From positions 33,392,766 to 33,456,765 of the forward strand of contig CM076147.1 in the NCBI GenBank assembly GCA_038025085.1: a DNA stretch of 64,000 nucleotides, in the 5' to 3' direction. Position numbers and translations under genes: made by a program. This document shows positions 9,972-19,004 of this stretch, one piece after another; positions within the stretch are counted from its first letter, which is position 1; every line of letters begins with the position of its first letter. The notes below the pieces were generated by a model, which worked only from the letters and a program-made list of their open reading frames with translations, was not told where the DNA came from and made no database searches. This DNA is from Tetragonia tetragonoides. Lineage: Eukaryota > Streptophyta > Magnoliopsida > Caryophyllales > Aizoaceae.

Positions 9972-11729
9972 CTGAATTGGAAGTCAAGCAAAAGTAGAGG
10001 TGTGTTTAGTTGTGAATATATTTCCGGTTTTCCTCAAGTTCTCTACCTCCTAGGGAAAACAATAGAAAATTAAAGAATGAGTATAAAACTTGATACCTAT
10101 TGGTATGGAATGGGAACTACATACTTGATACCATGTGTTTGGCTCAGTCTAGAAATGGATTGTTTATCTATTGTTACTGTTTGGTTCACCTAAGTTATGA
10201 AATCAAACCCAATTATTTATTTATTTTTTCAATTGTAAATAAAGATAAAACAAGAAAACCAAAAAAAAAAAAATAGAAATGAAAAAATGTCAAATGATCC
10301 CATTTGTCTCTCCCTCCCTCCCTCCCTCTCTCTCTCCCCATTGTCAAAGACACAATTTTGGTCACTAGATACAAGTTGAAAGCTGCAGACCATAGATCGC
10401 AACTTGTTGACCATCCATATATGGTCACCAAGACACCAACCTGGTGTGGTGTTGTGGTGGTGTCTTTCTCTCTCATCCTCTTTGTGTTTCTTATGCGTGG
10501 AGATAAAAATGGTGGTTGGTGGTAGTGGTTTTGGTGGGATCGTAAAGATAGCCATCGAAATGGAAGTTGAAAGTGCCAATGCAACCATGGTGGGGATGGG
10601 GTGTGTGGGTGGCACCGTGGAAGTGGGACTGTGGGAGGGAGGGAGGGCCGAGGGGAGAAGAAGAAATTGTTGATAATTAGATTTTATTTTTGTTAAAAAA
10701 AAAAAAAAAAACTGATACTAAAGGTATAAGAACTTGATACCGATAGTAGATGGGGGGATTCAGGTAGTGTAGTTTTGGGGGCAACTTGATTCCCACGGGT
10801 ATAAGGTTCCAGATCCAAGAACCCCCAAACAAACACTCAGTATCACAAGAAGTGATACAAACCCATTCCATTCTCCCTTAGGAAGCCCAAACAAACACCC
10901 CTTTAGAGTGTGCACCAGATAAACCCTGGGTATAAAGAGGATTTAGTGGGATTTGACATTTGAACCATGGTGTTTGCCATAAAATCCAACCTCACAGCCA
11001 ACTATACTTTTAATTATTAGTTGCAGTATAACTTATTTTTATCAGAAATTCAGAATAGCATGGAAAAAAAATTCAACTCAAAGCCCATATTTAAGTAAAC
11101 AACACTAGCAAGGAGTACCAAGGGGTTTATCCGTGGACTGCTAGGTTCGAGCTGAATTTCATAAGGAGTTCTTTGGAGTGGCTCCCTAACGTCTCAATTG
11201 TTCATAGAGGCAGGAGTGCGAATTTCATTGAGGATGATTTGGCAAAGCAAGGGATCACTAGAGATGAGGAGTTTGTGGCATGATTTTAATTTTCAGTTTT
11301 TCTATTTAAACTGATATAGATGACTTTTCATTATTCTCAACCCTTCCTAGAAGCTAAGTGGGGGGATGATGGGATTGATTATTTGGTTTAAGTGTTCATG
11401 GTGTTCTTGTAATGGCTTCCTTTTGAAGTTTATTTTTAATGAGAATACCTAATTATCAAAAAAAAGTAAACAACACTAGCAGAAACATGTACATAAAGAG
11501 AAATTGATAAGTAGCTAAATAACACTAGCAGAGAGTTTGGCAAAAATCCCGTTTATAAGTAGCTATAAAAAATAAATAATCAGATAATAAAACGAAGGTC
11601 AAAAGATGATGTTTTTCACGCACTCAAGAAAATGATTTCACAAATTTCAAGAAAGAGTTGAGATAGATCATAGATCAAGAGAAAGATAAAAGAAAAGAGA
11701 AAATGAGAGAGGGAAGAAGGGAACATTAC
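9972..11729 (-). other. 5'UTR intron of F-box gene 1
   Basis: The donor CTCCAG-GTAATG and acceptor TTCAG-GTATTG are on the minus strand. The intron holds a 5'-truncated LINE near its donor end. At 10010-10905 it holds a degenerate MITE-like stretch with GTGTTTG-type ends, CT/GA-rich sequence and an A-rich run. There is no ORF of interest. Confidence 0.7.
11093..11481 (+). mobile_element. 5'-truncated LINE (3' end) with 18-bp target duplication
   Basis: A perfect 18-bp duplication, AAGTAAACAACACTAGCA, lies at 11093-11110 and 11464-11481. The 353-bp body ends in an A run. It encodes only the C-terminal tail of a LINE polyprotein RNase H region (11134-11283), including the typical HRGRSANFIEDDLAKQG stretch and a TGA stop, followed by a short 3'UTR. 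This is a dead insertion within the F-box 1 5'UTR intron. Confidence 0.92.
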
Positions 11730-11848
11730 CTGGAGCCAGCGGGAAGTGGATTATGGGTTGGGAGTTGAGACTCACTTAGAGTTGAGAATGAGAATGGAAA
11801 CTGGCAGGGGAGTTTTAAATAGATGGACAGATCATGCTCATTAATTAA
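11730..11848 (-). promoter_or_regulatory. F-box gene 1 core promoter and 5'UTR exon 1
   Basis: ATTTAAAACTCCCC (reverse complement of 11807-11820) is shared with paralogue 2 (26117-26130) and resembles a TATA region. The untranslated first exon ends at 11730 at a CCAG-GTAATG donor. The MULE terminus starts at 11849, about 30 bp upstream of the TATA-like box, so everything upstream in the ancestral promoter is now displaced by some 6 kb. Confidence 0.6.
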
Positions 11849-12056
11849 GTGAATTGCTAAACATCGCCTCTTTTTACTACCTACCGCCCCCCCAAATTCC
11901 AATATTACCCTCACTCACTCTCACTCACTCATCTTTCCTCTCTTCCTCACTCTCACTCATCCTTCCTCACTCACTCTCACTCATCCTCACCACCACACCA
12001 TCACACCGGCAATCACTCACGGCACCACCACCACCACCACCAACAACAACAACGGA

Positions 12057-12130
12057 ATGTCAGGGGCTAGCGGCAGCGGTGCAGGCTTCGACGGCGAGGG
12101 AGGCGGCGACCGACGGCATCGCGGGGGGTA
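12057..12130 (+). other. Short 5' exon candidate of the PMD gene
   Basis: This occupies the mirror position of transposase exon 1. ATG at 12057 opens a short glycine-rich frame (MSGASGSGAGFDGEGGGDRR…) that ends at a GTAACT donor. Joining to the TAG acceptor right before 12548 does not keep frame, so it is either 5'UTR or a decayed first exon. Confidence 0.4.
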
Positions 12131-12245
12131 ACTTTTCGATTTTTTTTTTTTGTGTGTGTGAATTGAATTTTTTTTGCCTTGAATTGAATCGCGAACTTAT
12201 GAATTGAAGTTGTGTTGAATTTTTTTTTTTTTGTGACGATCGTCT

Positions 12246-12318
12246 ACCGATCTCGACTCACCCTTGGGTGAGTCGAGATCGGCCGACGACTCACCCAAGG
12301 GTGAGTTGAGATCGGCCG
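12246..12318. repeat. 33-bp nested palindromes at the left end of MULE copy 2
   Basis: Two units (12255-12274 and 12288-12307) of the GACTCACCC/GGGTGAGTC palindrome, spaced 33 bp apart, with GAGATCGGCCGAC between. This is the same family as the arrays at 1625-1890 and 17538-17770 but at the opposite end of the element. Confidence 0.93.
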
Positions 12319-12329
12319 ACCGACAAAAA

Positions 12330-12407
12330 AATATATATATATATATATATTATTTATTATTATTATTATTATTATTTATTATTATTTATTATTATTATTA
12401 TTTATTG

Positions 12408-12445
<38 letters not shown>

Positions 12446-12510
12446 TATTGTTATTATTATTATTATTATTTTTATTATTATTATTTATCGTTATTATTAT
12501 TATTATTATT
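12330..12510. repeat. (AT)n followed by interrupted (TTA)n tract
   Basis: A short AT run, then TTA/TTG repeats between the left palindromes and the PMD gene. It mirrors the TAA tract at the right end of the element. Confidence 0.93.
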
Positions 12511-12547
12511 GATTATTGTTTAATTAATTAAAAATGTGAAATGATAG

Positions 12548-14294
12548 ATGGGAGGAGCCGGTAAATCGGTGCCGAGGTTATTTAGTGAACTAGCTGGTTC
12601 AGGACCGCGTCACACGAGGACGCGCGGGATTGATGCCTCTGTACGGAGACAGAGAGAGGCAGTTCGGATGAGGGAGATGACTGCTGAGCAAGACGATTAC
12701 GCAAGTAGCGAGTTCTACTCCGAGGATCAGTCCATGGACGATGATCAGATTGGCGTCGAATCATCCTCAGATTGGCGCGTGGCGAAGGGCAGAGGCGGTA
12801 GGTTTGTTAGTACTGGGTCGTCCAGTACTAGCAAACGATCTAGAGCGGAGGACGACACAACGTGGCTTGTTACAGAGCCTGTGCCCGGTGGGCCGGCGGA
12901 TGATAGCGTCATACCGAGCTTCCTGGGCCACGTAGCGTCTCGTATGTGGAATGGAGAGACGAGGGGTCTCTTGAAGTGTCAGAACCGATTCAGTGTCTGT
13001 CAGCGGCTGAGTCAGTGGCGAGCGGAGATGTCGGCCGAGATGAGGGCCCAGATCGAGGGGACTGGGTTATCACACCTGGCAGACATTATGTTCAGACATA
13101 TTGACTTCCCCCTGATATCTGCATTCGTGGAAAGGTGGCAGCCGGATACGAACTCGTTCCACATGCCGTTCGGAGAGATGACGATCATGTTGCACGATGT
13201 ATGGCATATTCTTCGGATTCCTGTGGTTACTTATTGGATCCACCTTGTTTGTCGACAAGAGTGGTAACCGTATTAGACCCTCCTGCGTGATGGAGGTGAT
13301 GGACAACGGTTTCAAAACGGTGCATGACTTCTCTTGGGGATCTGCTGCCCTCGCCTTCCTATATCGTCAGCTCGGTATAGCTAGTCGCGGGGATTCTCAG
13401 GGCATCTGCGGATGCCTAACTCTCCTCCAGGCATGGATATACGAGTACTTTCCCCGCTTCCGACCTCATCGGGAGCGGATGGTTGTCGGGGACGACGAGG
13501 CTCCCCGTGCGTACGTATGGAGTGCCCAGGCTGAGGGCAAGGACGTGGTTCGACTGCACTCCTTACGTAGACGCTTGGATCATCTGCGAGCGCCAGAGGT
13601 ACGTCATTTAGTTATCGGTGTTCATGATTTATTTCGTCGTTTGCTATGTTTTTTTTACTTCACCGTAACTTTCAATATTTCTACGTAGGTGGTGTGGCTG
13701 CCGTACGGTTCTAACCCGGCAGTATCTGTACCGAGGACTGTATTCATGGGGTGGCTACGGTATCGGGATATTATCGAACCGTACATGCCTGGTCGTTGTT
13801 TACGACAAATCGGGTACGTACAGAGTATCCCTTCCCCGATCTTTAGGCCAGACAAAGCGATCAGGTCATGGAGCAGTCGTTCGTACAAGGTTGTCTACCC
13901 CGAACGGATCTCATCTGATGCTTGGCGTATGTTCCCGGGATTTTACATTCTTGGTCTCCATGGGTTTCAGGCATCCACGTCAGATCCCACGGCATGTACG
14001 GATGACTACCTCGCATGGTACTACCTTCACTCCCACCCTCGGCTGATACGTGACGCTGTAGCACCTGTGATTCCTCCATGATCCAACAGCGATTATGTAA
14101 GTGATTAACTAAAATATATATTTTTTTACGTATTACATATCTCTGAACTCACACTCATTGTTACTTTTTTGCAGTGGGTGAATCGTCTAGCCGTCGCAGC
14201 TGAGTCCTTCATTAGTTTGATTCCTCCGGAGCAAGCGGAAGGTTCTCGATCGATTATGGACGAGTATATGAGAGATTGGCGGGCTGCCAAATGA
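12548..14294 (+). pseudogene. Plant mobile domain (PMD / MAIN-like) gene, disrupted
   Basis: PMD proteins occur as host genes (MAIN/MAIL family, linked to TE silencing) and as passengers in plant transposons. Exons inferred: 12548-13598, 13689-14096 and 14175-14294, with GTACGT and GTAAGT donors. The N-terminus is Ser/acid-rich and disordered; FHMPFGEMTIMLHDVWHILR is the PMD start motif, then LLIGSTLFVDKSGNR, DFSWGSAALAFLYRQL, and after the intron VVWLPYGSN and IIEPYMPGRCLRQIGYVQ. Two lesions are visible. First, near 13225 the IPV of the start motif jumps directly, in another frame, to LLIGSTLF, where family members have a further stretch of several dozen residues, so an internal deletion with frameshift is likely. 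Second, a TGA at 14080-14082 interrupts an otherwise open frame that continues through SNSDYWVNRLAVAAESF to a terminal TGA. It converges with the transposase-OTU gene. Confidence 0.8.
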
Positions 14295-14526
14295 TGTATT
14301 GACCCTAGATGAATTTGTTATATATTTATATAAGAGTTTCATTGTTATTGTTATTTATTTATTTGTGTTATTGTAATTTGTTGTTTCTTATTTACATTTT
14401 TTGTTTTATTGTAATTTGTTGTTTTATTTACCTCCAATAATCACGACCACTCTCCACATGCAAAATATAACAATCACACAAAAATGTGACAATGATATAA
14501 GTATAACAATCACGCAAAACATTCAA

Positions 14527-17308
14527 TTACGTCGACCTCGCTAAACGATCCCAATGTGCTCTTCGCCTAACATACATTTGCTCCCAACCAGCGACACTAT
14601 CAGAATGGGAAGTAAACCATGCTTCGCATATCGGAGGAACAGGGAAATCTGAGGCTAAATCCAGACGGATATAATGCATGTACGAATCACCTAAATGACA
14701 CATGACAATTTCCCTACTTGGACGTGTAGCAGTCGAAGGTGCTTGCAACGGTAGCACTGTGTAACAAGAATATAACCCCCTTCCGCTGCCATATCCGAAT
14801 AACATAATCGCTGCATTGAAGAGGTTGGCAATCGAGAACAAATCCTCAATTACTATCATCCAGTGATCATAGTTACACGCACCTCCGTCCCACATAATAC
14901 GGCGGTAACCAGCGTCGACCCCTTCAACGTATAGGGTTTCGTACAATGCTCGGTTAGCTAAGAGTTCGTTTGCAATGCAAACTCTCGTCAATCGCCATTG
15001 CTCTTGGTCTCCGAAAACGTAGTCCGCAATGACACGGAAACCGCAATTACCATCCCCAAGCACATCGAGATATCCTTCAATGAAAGGTATGATGATTCCC
15101 GGAATTTTGTTAACATGATAGAATTCAGTGATATCTATTCCGTGTCCAGCTGCAAGACAATATAATAGAAAGTCATTAATAGTACTTATCAAAAAGTAAT
15201 TAACAACATTATGTACATGTTAATAAATTATGGGTTTTCATACCAAAACTCCGCACGACGTTACTCGATGAGGATGAGGTACGACCACGCCCGCGGCTCG
15301 AACTGGATGACCTAGGGCGACCACGACCCCTCTGGGAGTACTCCCATGAACTAGGATCACGTCTGGTAGAGGAACTCCCTCTCGGTCGACCTCTGACTGT
15401 CGTGTTCGCTTCCGGCTCGACGTAACTCGCTTCCTCAGGATGAAACTGCTCATTCATAAGGACAGTTATGTTGCGCACAACTGCCCGGTCGCTTGAGTTA
15501 ACCTCGTCGACCAGAGACTGAAAGTATCGATGGTCCTCAGATGGATGCTCAGTCATGTCAAGCGTAGCTATCTCCACTGCATCACTAATAACGAGTGTTC
15601 GCCAAAATTTGTGGACACTATTCAAGCTAATTGGCGTGCCCGTATCCGTGGCCGTTTTCAACTCACACGCACACGGGATCTGATGAGTGGATCTCAATAC
15701 ACAACCGCAACGATCAAATACTTGGTGACTCAATTCTCTCATCCTCTTCAGCTCATTCGATAATATTTGTAAGCAGTAATGGGAAACATACCCGGTCAGA
15801 TAGTTGAATGGGAAACCCGAGTACATCACACTTCTTCGTCTTCTGCACTCTTCAAGTGTGTACTTGATCTCAGTTATTTGTGACTCGATTGACTTGTTGA
15901 CCTTGTTCCAAACATTGTCCAAAGCTCCAGTTGAGGAGTTCAACCACTGTTTTAGCGCGGCATGTGCACTCTCCACCCTGCAAGTCGTAGTGTTGCCAAG
16001 GTGTAGCACCTTATTCGTCCACGCAGCCACAAACATCTCTTTGTATCTCAGCCAGGTCTCCTCTACATAGGATATCACGTGAGGGTAATTCCTCCAACTA
16101 ACCTTCATCGTACGCACTGCTCTATCGTACGCAGCTTCTGTGGAAGCTTCCATGATAATTTTCCACCTCCCGTTCTTGAACCTCTGCGCGACAAGCTTAT
16201 CTTTTCCACAAAGTCTATACACTTTGTCTTCAACGACTTTGTTAATGTGCCATGTACAGAGCAAATGGGCACTCTCGGAAAATATCTCTCTAATAGGTGT
16301 CATCAACCCTAGCTCACGATCGGTCACAATTGCTGTTGGGTGTACATCATTTCCAATAAGCATCCTCAACTTATCTAAGACCCACGCATAGCTTGCCTGA
16401 GTCTCATCCTTCATAATGGCATAAGCTATGAGGAAGTTCTTATTGGTTGGAGTCATCCCCACTATCTCAAGAAACGGCATCTTATACTTGTTTGTTTTGT
16501 ACGTGGAATCTAAGCCAATCAACCAACGAAAAGACCGAAGTAACTGAATTGATGTAGGGTGTGCCATGAACACGTGAGTTATCTCATTAGTAGCTCGGTC
16601 GGCTCTTGTCCAATATACGTACTTATTCTCCACAGCTAAATGATGAAACTGACCAATGACATCTCTCTCTTCAAAATCAAGTTTCCTTATACGATCTCTG
16701 TGGTTGTACACATGCCGTCTAGTTGCATTGTCCTCGGGAAATTTTTCCTTAATAGCGGCCAAGATAGCACATGGCTTTGTTTGTGCCGAAGTCATGTCAC
16801 GAACGAGTTTCTTTGACCCAGGACTAAGACCACTCATCTGACGATATCCCTCAGGAAACACAGCAAAGTCATGGTTGTGCGTACCCCTAATCCCAGGCAA
16901 TGTGACCATCATCCAACTACTGGACCCATACACTTGCCGAGCTCTTAACTGGAACGTACATTTACAAGCCTTTGTTTTCGATTTCTTCCGAGCAGCAGTA
17001 TCTAAGTCTCTTAATTCCCCTCTGTAGCGTTCACCTCGATTGCATTTTAACAATTTTACGCTTCCATTCTTCTTGTGTGACGAAATTATCAACTCAAACC
17101 CGATAGTAAGGGCAATTTGTTTTGCCCAATTAATTGCATCTGTATCACTATCAAATAACTCATCAGTGACGAAATGCGTACTGTAATCAACACCATCACC
17201 ACCGAACCGCTCCAAAGGAACCTAACGAAAACAACGAAAACAATGTTAGCTTAATCCGTTTGGACCATGGAAGAAACAATATTAATAATAACAATAAATA
17301 ATAATAAT

Positions 17309-17358
<50 letters not shown>

Positions 17359-17399
17359 TAATAATAATAATATTAATAATAATAATAATAATAACAATA

Positions 17400-17431
<32 letters not shown>

Positions 17432-17433
17432 TA

Positions 17434-17490
<57 letters not shown>

Positions 17491-17842
17491 TATTATTATT
17501 ATTATTTATTTTTTTTGGTGTCGGTCGTCTGTCGATCTCGACTCACCCTCGGGTGAGTCGTCTGAGTCGCCTGTAGCAGACGACTCACCCTTGGGGAGTC
17601 GAGATCCACCTAAGGGTGAGTCGTCTGTCGATCTCGACTCGCCCAAGGGTGAGTCGCCTGTAGCAGACGACTCACCCTTGGGGAGTCGACAGCGACAGAC
17701 GACTCACCCTTGGGTCGGTCGTCGGTCGCAGACGACTCACCCAAGGGTGAGTCGAGATCGGCAGACGACCGTGCAAAAAAATGCGCAAAAAAATTTTTAC
17801 CTCCGCCACCGTCGACGGCACTTCCTCGTCGCCGGCAGACAT
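14527..17842 (-). CDS. MULE transposase fused to OTU cysteine-protease domain (880 aa, three exons)
   Basis: The product would excise and insert the element (DDE transposase) and carries a C-terminal OTU deubiquitinase-like domain. Exons: 17801-17842 (14 residues), 15244-17221, 14527-15149; all introns are GT-AG and phases agree, giving 881 codons with the stop. In protein order: zinc-binding FAR1-like region (about residues 74-131, C…CxC…HNH); MULE domain with Asp252 (GLDSTYK), Asp315 (VTDREL), CTWH, and Glu431 (CRVESAH); SWIM-type cysteine motif (about 519-533, CGC…HQIPCAC); RGRGRPR/Ser-rich linker (AT-hook-like); OTU domain with Asp706, Cys709 (GDGNCGFR) and a late His832 (MHYIRL). All predicted catalytic residues are present, so the gene looks intact. 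The OTU exon joins through the phase-1 codon …RSF-AGHGIDI…. The OTU substrate is unknown. Confidence 0.88.
17281..17505. repeat. (TAA)n tract in transposase intron 1, copy 2
   Basis: A TAA repeat with CAA interruptions, ending in a short TTA inversion. It is longer than the tract at the same place in copy 1. Confidence 0.95.
17538..17770. repeat. 33-bp nested-palindrome array, copy 2 right end
   Basis: About seven units of the GACTCACCC/GGGTGAGTC palindrome, several shortened by one base (CCTTGGGGAGTC). They are joined by CTGTAGCAGAC or GTCGATCTC linkers and lie inside intron 1 of the transposase gene. Unit order and mutations differ from copy 1, so the array rearranges faster than the flanking coding sequence. 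Confidence 0.93.
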
Positions 17843-18014
17843 CCGATGTTGATGAAGGTTGGCGATGAGAGTGGGTGGTAGAGTGGGTGTTAGAGAGGGA
17901 GAATTGGTGTGAGAGTTAGAGAGGGAGAGGATGAGTGCAAAATTTATAAAAGGGCAAAATTGGAATTTGGGGGGGCAGTAGGTGGTAATTTAGGGGCGGT
18001 ATTTAGTAACACCC

Positions 18015-19004
18015 TTAATTAATTAATGGGTAGTGGGTGGTACGTGCCGGATGGTACGTGGTACGTGCTAGGTCAATGGGTGAAATATGCACTTTATTTA
18101 TTGGAAATTATCACGTTGCCAAAACACACATGAGATACAACGAACTTAACAAAGACGTATAATACCGTTTGTCATTATACTCCTTGTGTGTGACGGGGTA
18201 AAACTTGAAAGTACTTTTGTACATACCAAGAGTTCAGATTTGTATCACCGAGCAAACTACAAATTATTTTTGTACATCTTTCCATTTTCTCCGAACAAAA
18301 TAAACTCTCGTGCATATGTTTTGGTTGTAATATATTCTTGTCCGGATCAATAAATATGTGGGGGAATTATAAAGAAGATCAAAGAAATTATTTTCTAAAG
18401 GGTGGGAAGAAACTTTTTCTTGGTGCGCCTAACTATTCAAAGTTATGTTGTCATTGAAAATAATCTCTAAGACAACATTTTGACCATAAATAATTTATAA
18501 TTAGGTAAATACAAAAACTTTGAAGCGATAAAATTATTTGCTATTTAAATGGATTTACCATTCATATGTTAATTTTTTATATTTTTTTTTCACAAATATG
18601 ATCGAAGTGTATAAACTTTGAAGTTTGAAAGTCAAATGAAAAGATAATTTAGAACGGGATACAAAACACAGGCTCCTATAAAAACAAGTCAAAACATGGA
18701 GAACTCTTCTCTAAACAAATGTAGGATTTTGAATATATCTTCTTTTTCTTTTCTTTTAATCTGAAAAAATTAGGGGAAAATTCGAAATTATTTCAAACTC
18801 ACACAAGGCCAGCTTCCTCCCATCCTCATTTTGTCTGGAAAAAAACTCTATGACACCATATTTCACTACCAATAATGTTACCTTCAGCCTTCTATGTTCG
18901 CAACATTTTGTATGAGACTTTTCTCAAAAAAAAACAAAAAAATTGTATGAGGCGGTGTCACAGTGAGACGAGGATCACTTTTTTCAAATAAGAAAAAACC
19001 CGTC
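18015..19004. other. Intergenic, no gene seen
   Basis: AT-rich sequence right of the MULE. It includes GGTACGTG-type repeats at 18035-18070 and a GTATGAGGCGGTGTCACAGTGAGAC stretch near 18950 that looks like old dispersed repeat. I see no ORF or RNA gene. Confidence 0.5.

Larger units (their letters stand above)
11849..18014. mobile_element. Complete Mutator-like element with PMD gene and transposase-OTU gene, copy 2
   Basis: The termini are inverted over at least ~60 bp: the left end is GTGAATTGCTAAACATCGCC, and the right end in reverse complement is GGGTGTTACTAAATACCGCC. Both then reach a CCCCCCCAAATTCCAAT block, and looser similarity extends inward for about 480 bp. The flanks are AT-rich (ATTAATTAA left, TTAATTAAT right), compatible with a 9-bp MULE target duplication, but the sequence is too simple to be certain. 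The order is terminus, short exon, palindromes, TAA/TTA tract, PMD gene (+), transposase-OTU gene (-), TAA tract, palindromes, exon 1, terminus. Both genes are transcribed inward and converge at about 14300-14530. Confidence 0.9.

Noticed and set aside
12264..12512. ORF ending in poly-Leu/Ile/Tyr
   Set aside because: It reads through the palindromes and the TTA microsatellite.
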